A program made the translations under genes and the position numbers. The notes under the pieces were generated by a model. That model had not been told where the DNA came from and did no database searches. It worked only from the letters and a program-made list of their open reading frames with translations. Shown here one piece after another: positions 1 to 8,459 of a DNA stretch of 10,732 nucleotides (positions within the stretch are counted from its first letter, which is position 1; each line of letters begins with the position of its first letter). Source of the DNA: UBA668 sp966112835 (lineage in GTDB: Bacteria; Actinomycetota; Acidimicrobiia; Acidimicrobiales; Ilumatobacteraceae); assembly GCA_966112835.1 (NCBI GenBank), contig CBHWEI010000126.1:1-10732 (forward strand), in the 5' to 3' direction.

Positions 1-1360
1 CGGCGATGTCGAGGTGGGCGAACGGGTACTTGCCGGCGAACGCCGCCAGGAACGCTCCGGCCGTGATGCTGCCAGCGGCGCGGCCGGCCAGGTTGCGCAG
101 GTCGGCGTTCTCGCTCTTCACCATCTGGTGGTACTCGTCCCACAGCGGCAGCTGCCACGCCTTGTCGCCACTGGCCTGGCCGGCGGCGACGAGCTGGTCG
201 GCCAGCGACTGATCGGTGGCCATGACGGCCGTCGCCACGTTGCCGAGGGCGATGATGACCGCGCCGGTGAGCGTGGAGAGCTCGACGATGGCGGCCGGCT
301 TGTAGCGGCCGGCGAAGTGCAGGCCGTCGGACAGGATGACGCGGCCCTCGGCGTCGGTGTTCAGGATCTCGATGGTCTTGCCGCTGAGCGTCGTCACCAC
401 GTCGCCCGGGCGGTAGCTGCGACCGCTGGGCATGTTCTCTGCCGACGGCACCAGGCCGACGAGGTGGATCTCGAGGCCCAGGTCGGCAACGGCCTGCATG
501 GTGCCGAACACGGCGGCGCTGCCGCCCATGTCGTTCTTCATGGTCTCCATGCCCTCGGCAGGCTTGATGTTCAGGCCGCCGGAGTCGAACGTGAGGCCCT
601 TGCCCACGAGGCAGACCGTCGGGGCGTTCTTGAACTGCTTGCCGTACTCCATGATGATGAAGCGCGGCGGGCTGTCGGAGCCCTTGCCCACGGCGAGGAT
701 GCCGCCGAAGCCTTCCTTCTCGAGGCGCACCTCGTCGTACACGGTGACCTCGATGGACGGCATGCGCTCGCCCAGCTCGATGGCGCGTTGCGCCAGCTGC
801 GGCGGGGTCTTGTCGACGCCGGGCGTGTTCACCAGGTCGCGAGCGAAGTTGGTGCCGCCGGCGATGGCCTGGCCGACGGCGATGCCCTCGCCCAGTGCCT
901 TCACCTGCTTCGAGGTGACCACGGTGACCGACGTGATCTCGTGCGTCTCGGCGTCGCTCAGACCGGTGCGGCCGCCGAACCACCGGTACGCGCCCAGCTC
1001 GAGTCCCTCGGCGAGCGCCTGGCCGAGCGCCGCGGCGGGCACGCCGATGTCGGACGGCACGCCCAGCGTGATCTCCGCGACCTGCGCCGCACGCGCCTGG
1101 CGCACGGCGGTGGCCGCGGCCTGGCGGATTCGGTCGACGTCGACCGCCTTCTTCGCTCCCAGGCCCACCAGCAGCACGCGCGACGGCGCGCCCTTGGCAC
1201 GCGGGTACACCACGAGGGTCTGGTTCGCGGCGCCGGTGAAGTCGGCCGCTTCGAACGAGCCTGCCACCGGCTTGGGCAGCGCCGCGCCTTCGTGCACGGC
1301 GAGGATGGCGAGTGACGACGCGGTGGCGCGGACGTCGCCGGAGCGAACGGTGATCTGCAT
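1..1360 (-). CDS. pepA: Leucyl aminopeptidase PepA (M17 family), 3' end cut by window edge
   Basis: Cytosolic M17 dinuclear-metal aminopeptidase that removes N-terminal residues from peptides during protein turnover. The reverse strand reads 453 codons from ATG at 1358-1360 to the window edge without a stop. The catalytic half is intact: K254 and D259 in VGKGLTFDSGG, K266 in IKPAEG, D277 in KNDMGG, and D336/E338/R340 in NTDAEGR. Their mutual spacing (5, 12, 23, 82, 84, 86 residues from the first Lys) matches E. coli PepA K270, D275, K282, D293, D352, E354 and R356. Roughly 35-40 C-terminal residues should lie to the left of the window. The start is supported by AAAGGG a few bases upstream and by the natural N-terminal domain length. 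Transcribed divergently from the permease operon. The forward-strand ORFs over this interval are shadows. Family assignment is secure. Confidence 0.96.
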   Translation of the reverse strand, partial: MQITVRSGDVRATASSLAILAVHEGAALPKPVAGSFEAADFTGAANQTLVVYPRAKGAPSRVLLVGLGAKKAVDVDRIRQAAATAVRQARAAQVAEITLGVPSDIGVPAAALGQALAEGLELGAYRWFGGRTGLSDAETHEITSVTVVTSKQVKALGEGIAVGQAIAGGTNFARDLVNTPGVDKTPPQLAQRAIELGERMPSIEVTVYDEVRLEKEGFGGILAVGKGSDSPPRFIIMEYGKQFKNAPTVCLVGKGLTFDSGGLNIKPAEGMETMKNDMGGSAAVFGTMQAVADLGLEIHLVGLVPSAENMPSGRSYRPGDVVTTLSGKTIEILNTDAEGRVILSDGLHFAGRYKPAAIVELSTLTGAVIIALGNVATAVMATDQSLADQLVAAGQASGDKAWQLPLWDEYHQMVKSENADLRNLAGRAAGSITAGAFLAAFAGKYPFAHLDIA

Positions 1361-1472
1361 GAGGGCCCTTTCGTTCGGGAGTACGAACAGGTGGAACCTA
1401 GCCAACTTCTCGACCACAGGCGACAACCAACGCTGAACCGGTCAGTCCGATGACTGTGTAAGGTCCGCTCCG
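1361..1472. promoter_or_regulatory. Divergent intergenic region between pepA and the permease operon
   Basis: This 112-base gap must hold promoters for both directions. On the plus strand TAAGGT (1459-1464) fits a TAnnnT -10 box and ends 8 bases before the ATG at 1473, with no Shine-Dalgarno in between. This is the layout of a leaderless transcript. On the minus strand TAGGTT (plus-strand 1395-1400) is a weaker -10 candidate for pepA, whose mRNA would then carry a leader with an SD. No convincing -35 box was found for either. The arrangement is read from sequence; promoter activity is inferred. Confidence 0.4.
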
Positions 1473-3278
1473 ATGTCCGACAGCACGATCACGTTCATCA
1501 TCCTCGGCGTGGCCGTCGTGCTCTTCGTCTGGAACCGCCTCCCGGTCGAAGTCGTCGCGCTCGGCGTGGCGCTGTCGCTGTGGGCCACCGGCGTGCTCAC
1601 CATCGAGCAGGCGGTGGGCGGCTTCGGCGAGACCACCATCCTGTTCATCGCCTCGTTGTTCGTGGTCAGTGAAGGGCTCGACTCCACCGGCGTCACCGCG
1701 TGGGCCGGGCAACAGCTCATCGCCAAGGCCGGCACCAGCCGCACGCGCCTGCTCGTGATGATGATGCTGATGGTGGCGTTGCTCACCGCGGTCATCAGCG
1801 TGAACGGTGCGGTCGCCGCACTCGTGCCCATGGTGGTCGTCATCGCCGTTCGCCTGGGCCGAACGCCGTCGAAGCTGATGATGCCACTCGCATTCGCCGC
1901 GCACGCCGGCTCGATGCTGGCGCTCACCGGCACTCCGGTCAGCGTCATCACGTCCGAGGCGTCGCACGACGCCGGCTACGGCCGGTTCGGGTTCTTCGAG
2001 TTCACCATCGTCGGTGTGCCGCTGCTCATCGGCGCCATCGTGATCGTCGTAGTGTTCGGCGACCGGCTGTTGCCCGAACGCACGCCCGACGCCATCCCAC
2101 CGGACCTGAGCGAGCTCGCCCGGGTGCTGGCCGAGCAGTACGAGGTGGACCACACCATGGTCCGCCTGGTGGTGTCCGAGCAGTCGCCGCTGGTGGGCGT
2201 CGCCCGCCGCGACCTTCCGGGCGAGGTCTCGGGCGCGCAGCGACCACGGCTCACGCGCAGCACGCCCGGCGCGTTGGGCCCCGACGACGTCGTCCGCTCC
2301 GGCGACGTGCTCGTGGTGTCGGGCAACGACGCCGCGATCGACGACCTTCTCGGCCGCTACTCGCTGTCGCTCGCACCGGTCACCGTCGACCAACCCGAGG
2401 ATGCACTGCTGAACCGCGAGGTCGGTGTGGCGGAAGTGGTCGTCCCACCCAGATCCGACCTGGTGGGCGCCCGAGTGTTCCCCGGCATGGTCTTCAGCGG
2501 CACGAAGGTGGTCATCCTCGCGGTGCAGCGCAACGGGCAGGACGTGCGCGACGGCGAGGTGGTGCTCACCACCGGCGACACGCTGCTGGTGCAGGGCAAG
2601 TGGGCCGAACTGGAGCAGAACCGCGACGACCCTGCCCTGCTGGTGGTCGACGACCCCGGCCTGGTTCGCAGGCAGGCCGTACCGCTGGGCCTGGGCGCCA
2701 AGCAGGCCCTTGCCATCGTCGGCCTCATGGTGGTGCTGCTGGCCACCGGCGCGGTGCCGCCGGTGGTGGCCGGCCTGTTGGCCGCCGGCGCACTGGTGCT
2801 CACCAACGTGGTGCCGCTCCCCCGCGCCTACCGCTCGATCTCGTGGACCACCATCGTGCTGGTCGGCGGCATGACCCCGCTCAGCCTGGCCATGCAGCAG
2901 AGCGGTGCCGCCCAGAAGCTGGCCGACGGCCTGGTGAACCTGGTGGGCGACCACGGCCCCTACGCGCTGGTGGCCGGCCTGTTCGTGCTCACAGCAGTGA
3001 TGGGTCAGCTCATCAGCAACACCGCCACCGCGCTCATCGTCATTCCCATCGCCGTGACGGCGGCGTCACAGATCGACGTGTCGGCCCGGCCGGTCCTCAT
3101 GTCGGTGAACATCGCCGCCGCTGCCTCGTTCCTCACCCCGGTGGCCACGCCGGCGAACCTGATGGTGATGGGCCCCGGCGGCTACAAGTTCGCCGACTAC
3201 TGGAAGCTGGGCATCTGCATGATGACCCTGTTCGCCGTGGTGTCCATCTTCTACGTCCCGCTCTTCTGGTCCTTCTGA
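1473..3278 (+). CDS. SLC13/DASS-family permease with two internal RCK_C (TrkA_C)-like domains
   Basis: A 601-residue inner-membrane carrier of the divalent-anion/sodium symporter class; relatives move dicarboxylates, sulfate or related anions. Hydrophobic segments fill residues about 5-200 and 408-601. Between them lies a soluble stretch (about 213-395) containing two RCK_C-like units, recognised by VRLVVSEQSPLVG with VVRSGDVLVVSG, and VAEVVVPPRSDLVG with LTTGDTLLVQG. The second membrane repeat has the typical SNTAT (515-519) and TPVATPAN (555-562) motifs. The matching position in the first repeat reads SVNGAVAALVP (109-119), so the usual SNT there is altered, while LTGTPVSV (151-158) remains. 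It is the first gene of a probable operon with the CDF gene (13 bases downstream) and malic enzyme. That context makes a C4-dicarboxylate substrate attractive but unproven. ATG 1473 is chosen because the hydrophobic N-terminus begins at once and a -10-like box sits just upstream. Confidence 0.88.
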   Translation: MSDSTITFIILGVAVVLFVWNRLPVEVVALGVALSLWATGVLTIEQAVGGFGETTILFIASLFVVSEGLDSTGVTAWAGQQLIAKAGTSRTRLLVMMMLMVALLTAVISVNGAVAALVPMVVVIAVRLGRTPSKLMMPLAFAAHAGSMLALTGTPVSVITSEASHDAGYGRFGFFEFTIVGVPLLIGAIVIVVVFGDRLLPERTPDAIPPDLSELARVLAEQYEVDHTMVRLVVSEQSPLVGVARRDLPGEVSGAQRPRLTRSTPGALGPDDVVRSGDVLVVSGNDAAIDDLLGRYSLSLAPVTVDQPEDALLNREVGVAEVVVPPRSDLVGARVFPGMVFSGTKVVILAVQRNGQDVRDGEVVLTTGDTLLVQGKWAELEQNRDDPALLVVDDPGLVRRQAVPLGLGAKQALAIVGLMVVLLATGAVPPVVAGLLAAGALVLTNVVPLPRAYRSISWTTIVLVGGMTPLSLAMQQSGAAQKLADGLVNLVGDHGPYALVAGLFVLTAVMGQLISNTATALIVIPIAVTAASQIDVSARPVLMSVNIAAAASFLTPVATPANLMVMGPGGYKFADYWKLGICMMTLFAVVSIFYVPLFWSF

Positions 3279-3291
3279 CGGCCGGCGCACC

Positions 3292-4209
3292 ATGAGCGAC
3301 CCGACGTTCGAGGCACGAGTCCTGTGGTGGTCCATCGGGGTCACCGCGGTGCTCGGCTCGATCGGCGTCGTGTGGGGCATCGTCAGCGGCTCGCAGATGA
3401 TCCTGCTCGACGGCGTCTACGCGGTCATCGGCATCGCCGTGTCGGGTCTGCTGCTGCGCGCCTCGGCAATCGCCGCCGCCGGGCCCAGCACCCGCTTCCC
3501 CTACGGCCGCGAGGCGGCCACGCCGCTGGTCATCGGCGTTCAGGGCACCATCCTGCTGGTCACGCTCCTGTACGCATTGCTCGAGGCCGTGTTCACCATC
3601 CGCGACGGCGGCAGCATCGTCTCCCCCGGCCCCGCCATGGTCTACGCGGTGGTCACCAGCCTGTGCTCGCTGGTGTTCTGGCGGTGGATCAGCGGCGTGA
3701 ACAAGGGCTCGGACCTGTTGAAGGCCGAGACCATCGGCTGGCGCGTGGCGGCGCTGCGCGGCGTGGGCATGTCCACCGGCTTCCTGGTGCTGTGGCTGCT
3801 CATCGACTCGTCATGGGATCGGGCAGCGCCGTACGTCGACCCGGTCATGGTCATCATCACCTGCATCGCGTTCCTGCCGTCACCCATCCGCATGGTGAAG
3901 TCGACACTCGTCGAACTGCTCGAGGGTGCGCCGCCCGCGGAGGTGCAGGCACCCGTGCTGGCCGTGGTGCGCGAGGTGTTCCACGAGTTCGACATCGCCG
4001 AACCGACGGTGCGCATGACCAAGGTGGGCAAGAAGCTGTACGTCGAGATCGATGCCGAAGTGCGGCCCGACGCGACCGTCGCCGACGAGCACCGCGTGCG
4101 CACCGCCGTCCGGTCGCGGCTGGCGTCGCTGCCGCTCGACGTGTGGCTGAACTTCGAGCTCGTCCCACCCGGCGGAATGGATGTGGAGCCGGGAGCCACC
4201 CAGCCCTAG
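3292..4209 (+). CDS. Cation diffusion facilitator (CDF)-family transporter with atypical metal site
   Basis: A 305-residue membrane protein with the CDF plan: about six hydrophobic segments over residues 10-195, then a cytosolic C-terminal domain of about 100 residues (KVGKKLYVEIDAEV at 244-257). The RFPYGREAATP loop (68-78) aligns with the HxFGHGKxE loop of classical CDF exporters, and the DPVMVIITCIAFLPSPIRM segment with TM6. CDF proteins typically export divalent metals using Asp/His residues in TM2 and TM5. Here TM2 reads D40-G-V-Y-A44 instead of DxxxD. The TM5 region (AETIGWRVAALRG, 145-157) lacks the HxxxD or DxxxD signature. The substrate is therefore uncertain. This resembles the COG3965-like branch rather than ZitB/YiiP. 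It starts 13 bases after the permease stop with no strong SD, so it is probably translated from the same transcript, and ends 11 bases before malic enzyme. Confidence 0.82.
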   Translation: MSDPTFEARVLWWSIGVTAVLGSIGVVWGIVSGSQMILLDGVYAVIGIAVSGLLLRASAIAAAGPSTRFPYGREAATPLVIGVQGTILLVTLLYALLEAVFTIRDGGSIVSPGPAMVYAVVTSLCSLVFWRWISGVNKGSDLLKAETIGWRVAALRGVGMSTGFLVLWLLIDSSWDRAAPYVDPVMVIITCIAFLPSPIRMVKSTLVELLEGAPPAEVQAPVLAVVREVFHEFDIAEPTVRMTKVGKKLYVEIDAEVRPDATVADEHRVRTAVRSRLASLPLDVWLNFELVPPGGMDVEPGATQP

Positions 4210-4220
4210 CGTGGGCAACC

Positions 4221-5630
<1,410 letters not shown>

Positions 5631-5645
5631 CCCTCACCACAAGAC

Positions 5646-5663
5646 GGCTATCGGTTGATAGCC
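5646..5663. terminator. Perfect 7-bp hairpin after malic enzyme (terminator or operator)
   Basis: GGCTATC, a GGTT loop, and GATAGCC form a perfect 7-bp stem 16 bases after the malic enzyme stop and 31 bases before the amidohydrolase ATG. No U-tract follows, so it is not a classical intrinsic terminator. It could be an actinobacterial U-less terminator closing the operon, or a repressor site for the next gene. The structure is certain; the function is a guess. Confidence 0.45.
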
Positions 5664-5675
5664 ACGCTTGCGCGC

Positions 5676-5687
5676 AGCGTGTACGCT
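5676..5687 (+). promoter_or_regulatory. -10-like box within a small inverted repeat before the amidohydrolase
   Basis: AGCGT-GT-ACGCT is an inverted repeat with 5-bp arms. Its right part contains TACGCT (5682-5687), which fits TAnnnT and ends 6 bases before the ATG at 5694. No SD precedes that ATG, consistent with a leaderless transcript starting at or near the A of ATG. The repeat overlapping the -10 could serve as an operator. No good -35 was found at 16-19 bp spacing; TTGATA at 5655-5660 is 21 bp away. Confidence 0.35.
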
Positions 5688-5693
5688 CGCAAA

Positions 5694-7346
5694 ATGGCGA
5701 GCTACTGGTTCCGCAACGGGGTGGTGCACACCATGGACCCGCGTCGGCCATGGGCCGAGTCGGTGGTGGTGCACGACGAGGTGATCGCGTTCGTCGGCGC
5801 CGATGCGGACGCCGGCGCGCAGCGTCGCGACGACACCGTGGAGGTGGACCTGGAGGGCGGCTTCCTGATGCCCGGCTTCATCTCCGGTCACGACCACTTC
5901 ATCGGTGGGGCGCTGTCGAAGATCGGCGTGTCGCTGGAGAACTTGCACGGCAAGGAAGCTGTCCTCGACCGCATCCGCCACTACGCCGAGTCGCACCCCG
6001 ACAAGGAGGTCATCCGCGGCCACGGGTGGACGCAGTTCACGTTCGACGGCGAGCAGCCGCACCGCACCTGGCTGGACACCGTCACCGACACCCGCCCGGC
6101 GTTCCTGCACAGCTACGAGGTGCACGACGTGTGGGCGAACACGGCCGCGTTCATCGCCGCGGGCATCGACGCCAGCACACCCGACCCGAACCCGCCCGCG
6201 TCGTTCTTCTTCCGCGACTCCGACGGCTTCCCCGCGGGCACGTGCTGCGAGGGGTCGTGGCTGCCGCTGGCCATCAAGCTGGGCATGTACTCCATGGAGT
6301 CCATCCGCGAGGCCATGGACCTGACCATGACGCCGGCGCCGTCGTACGGCATCACCTCGTACTTCGACGCCGGTTCGCTGCTCAGCTCGCGCACGCTCGA
6401 GCGCGCCGTCTACGCCGACCTCGTGGCGCTCGACCACGCCGGCGAACTGCCCGTGCGCATCGTCGCCTCGTCGGGGTTCGTGCGCGGCGACGGCAAGTCA
6501 CCCGACAAGGTGGTCGAGCAGGCGTTCGAGATGCAGGACGAAGTGCGGTCGCCGAACATCTCGGTCACCACCGTGAAGATGTTCATGGACGGCGTCGGAC
6601 CGGCGCACACGGCCTCGATGCTCGAGCCGTACCTGGACGAGCCCCACACCGGCGGCTGGGTCACCCCTCCCGAGTACGCCAAGGAGATGGCGTTGGCGGC
6701 CAACGTGGCCGGGTTCGACGTGCACATCCACTCGTGCGGCGACGCCGCGGTGCGCGCCGCGCTCGACGCGTTCGAACACGTGGCCGCCACGCGCCCCGAG
6801 CTCACCCCGCGCAACACGGTGTGCCACCTCGAGTTCTGCCACCCCGACGACGTGCCCCGGTTCGCGCAGCTGGGCGTCACCGCCAACGGCACCCCGCTGT
6901 GGGGCACCGACTACCTCGGCGAGTTCATCGACGCCTACCCCAAGTTGGTGGGCGACGAACGCTTCCGCCGTGACTACCTGCCCTACGGCTCGGTGGTGCG
7001 TTCCGGCGCGAACCTGACGTTCGGCGCCGACTGCCCGGGCGTGGCGGTCGACGAGATCGCGCCGCTCATCCAGATCGAGGCCGCGGTCACCCGCCGCCGG
7101 CCCGGACGGCCCGACGACCGACCCGCCGGCGGGCACGAACAGATGTCGTTGGCCGACGCGCTGCGGTGCCACACCATCAACGGCGCAAAGGCGCTGCGGC
7201 TCGAGCACGTCACCGGCTCGATCGAGGTCGGCAAGCGCGCCGATCTGGTCCAACTGGCCACGAACCCGTACTCGGTGGCGCCGCACGAGATCCACGCCAT
7301 TCCCGTGGTGCGCACCATGCTCGGCGGCCGGTTCACGTTCGGTTGA
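5694..7346 (+). CDS. Amidohydrolase family 3 protein (YtcJ-like)
   Basis: A 550-residue metal-dependent hydrolase of the amidohydrolase superfamily, YtcJ/COG1574 branch. The N-terminal beta-sandwich strands (WFRNGVVHTMD, VVVHDEVIAFVG) lead into PGFISGHDHF, giving the HxH metal ligands H66 and H68. K295 in TVKMFMDG is the likely bridging (carboxylated) lysine. H346 (VHIHSCGD), H378 (CHLEF) and D446 (FGADCP) complete the usual ligand set. The C-terminus has ALRCHTINGAKAL and GSIEVGKRADLVQL, typical of the family. No signal peptide is visible, so it is cytosolic. The substrate is unknown: YtcJ relatives act on varied amides and cyclic amides. ATG 5694 is preferred over the in-frame TTG at 5655, because the family N-terminus starts at ASYWFRNG and a -10-like box lies 6 bases before the ATG. 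It converges on the LacI gene, 13 bases away; no partner enzyme or transporter adjoins it. Confidence 0.9.
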   Translation: MASYWFRNGVVHTMDPRRPWAESVVVHDEVIAFVGADADAGAQRRDDTVEVDLEGGFLMPGFISGHDHFIGGALSKIGVSLENLHGKEAVLDRIRHYAESHPDKEVIRGHGWTQFTFDGEQPHRTWLDTVTDTRPAFLHSYEVHDVWANTAAFIAAGIDASTPDPNPPASFFFRDSDGFPAGTCCEGSWLPLAIKLGMYSMESIREAMDLTMTPAPSYGITSYFDAGSLLSSRTLERAVYADLVALDHAGELPVRIVASSGFVRGDGKSPDKVVEQAFEMQDEVRSPNISVTTVKMFMDGVGPAHTASMLEPYLDEPHTGGWVTPPEYAKEMALAANVAGFDVHIHSCGDAAVRAALDAFEHVAATRPELTPRNTVCHLEFCHPDDVPRFAQLGVTANGTPLWGTDYLGEFIDAYPKLVGDERFRRDYLPYGSVVRSGANLTFGADCPGVAVDEIAPLIQIEAAVTRRRPGRPDDRPAGGHEQMSLADALRCHTINGAKALRLEHVTGSIEVGKRADLVQLATNPYSVAPHEIHAIPVVRTMLGGRFTFG

Positions 7347-7359
7347 GTTCGCCTTGCGC

Positions 7360-8421
7360 TCAGGCCGGCGCAGGGCCGGTGCTGTCGCGCACCACCAGCT
7401 CGGTGGGCAGCAGGTGGTGGTCGGTGCGCTGTGGTGTACGCAGTTCGATGGCCTCGCGCAGCAGCGCGGCCGCCTCGCTGCCCTTGCGGCCGATGTCCTG
7501 GCGCACCGTGGTGAGCGCGGGCCGGGTGGTGGCGGCGAACGTGGCGTCGTCGAAGCCGACGATGCTGAATTCGTCGGGCACGGTCAGCCCCGCATCGCGT
7601 GCTGCCTGCATGGCGCCCTGGGCGATGCGGTCCGAGTAGGCCAGCACCGCAGTCGGCCGCTGGTCGGGTGGCAGCGACAGGAAGAAGCCCGCGGCTGCAG
7701 AGCCGGCGGTCTCGGTGCTGTCCTGTGCGTTCACCAGGAACGGCTGCACCCCGGCAGGCTGCAGCGCGTCGAACCAGCCGGCCATGCGCTGCTGCGCGGT
7801 GAACGGCGCGTCGGGCAGCGTGGCCAGGTCGGCCACGGCGTTCTCGTCGACCAACCGGGTGATGATGGCCACCCGGCGGTGGCCCAGATCCACCACGTGT
7901 TGCGCCGCAGCGCGTGCGCCACCGCGGTCGTCGACGTTCACGCACGGGTAGTCGTCCACCGGCTCCTGGTCCACGAACACCAGCGGCAGGCCGCGGCGCC
8001 GCAACCAGCCGACCGCCTCCGACGTCGCCCCGCATGCATAGACGAGTGCGCCGTCCAACGGAATGTCGCGGGTGGGCACCAGGTCGCCGTGGGCCTTCGA
8101 GCCCAACAGCGTGAGGCCGCGGCCCGACTCGGCGAACTCCTCGCTGATGGCCGCGAGGAAGCGGGTGGCCACCTCGTCGACGAACGCGTAGTGCAGCCGG
8201 TCGGTGAACACCATGCCCACCGTGCCCACCGAGCCCTTGGCGAGGGCGCGTGCGGCGGGGTCGGGGCCCGAGTAGCCGAGGCGCGCCGCCGTGGCGAGCA
8301 CCTTGTTGCGCAGCTCGGTGGACAGCTGGTCGGGGCGCGAGAACGCGTTCGACACCGTCATCCGGCTGACGCCGAGCTCGTCGGCGATCGTCTGCAGCGT
8401 CACGCGCGTCACGAGTCCCAT
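7360..8421 (-). CDS. LacI-family transcriptional regulator
   Basis: A 353-residue DNA-binding repressor. The helix-turn-helix lies at residues 7-27 (VTLQTIADELGVSRMTVSNAF), followed by the LGY segment (48-50) and a hinge helix with PAARALAKG at 55-63. The rest is a periplasmic-binding-protein-like sugar-sensing domain, with GLPLVFVDQ, the VNVDDRGGARAAAQHVVDLGHRRVA block, VLAYSDRIAQGAM, and GFDDATFAATTRPALTTVRQD. All of this is standard for the family and full length. Effectors are usually sugars or sugar derivatives. It is divergent from the GH172 gene across 38 bases, so it probably controls that gene and itself in response to the glycan product. It converges on the amidohydrolase. ATG at 8419-8421 lacks an obvious SD; GTG codons a few residues in (V4 or V7) are alternative starts. 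Confidence 0.93.
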   Translation of the reverse strand: MGLVTRVTLQTIADELGVSRMTVSNAFSRPDQLSTELRNKVLATAARLGYSGPDPAARALAKGSVGTVGMVFTDRLHYAFVDEVATRFLAAISEEFAESGRGLTLLGSKAHGDLVPTRDIPLDGALVYACGATSEAVGWLRRRGLPLVFVDQEPVDDYPCVNVDDRGGARAAAQHVVDLGHRRVAIITRLVDENAVADLATLPDAPFTAQQRMAGWFDALQPAGVQPFLVNAQDSTETAGSAAAGFFLSLPPDQRPTAVLAYSDRIAQGAMQAARDAGLTVPDEFSIVGFDDATFAATTRPALTTVRQDIGRKGSEAAALLREAIELRTPQRTDHHLLPTELVVRDSTGPAPA

Positions 8422-8459
8422 TCTGCTGGGGCCAACATGGTGTGGAGGGGGATCACCAC
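8422..8459. promoter_or_regulatory. 38-base divergent spacer between the LacI regulator and GH172 genes
   Basis: The whole gap between two divergent starts is 38 bases, too short for two separate standard promoters. No clear -10 box or strong LacI-type CG-centred palindrome was found in it. Promoter and operator elements must extend into one or both coding regions, or expression comes from read-through. GGAGGGGG at 8444-8451 is the SD for the GH172 gene. Confidence 0.4.
8444..8451 (+). promoter_or_regulatory. Shine-Dalgarno deciding the GH172 start
   Basis: The purine run GGAGGGGG ends 8 bases before ATG 8460. This argues for that ATG rather than the in-frame GTG at 8442, which would place the SD inside the coding sequence. 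Confidence 0.75.

Noticed and set aside
14..1315. Long forward ORF of 433 codons opposite pepA
   Set aside because: Low-complexity His/Arg/Ala-rich translation; the reverse frame encodes a fully conserved PepA with all metal ligands.
1398..2954. 518-codon reverse ORF with HHHQHHHH-like runs opposite the permease
   Set aside because: Antisense shadow of high-GC codons; the His runs mirror GTG/ATG-rich hydrophobic codons of the permease.
3324..4220. Upstream extension of the malic enzyme reading frame through the CDF gene
   Set aside because: Arg/His-rich nonsense in the shadow of the CDF gene; the ACT domain starts right after GTG 4221.
5655..5693. TTG 5655 as an earlier amidohydrolase start
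   Set aside because: It lies inside the hairpin loop, has no SD, and adds 13 residues not expected for the family; ATG 5694 fits better.
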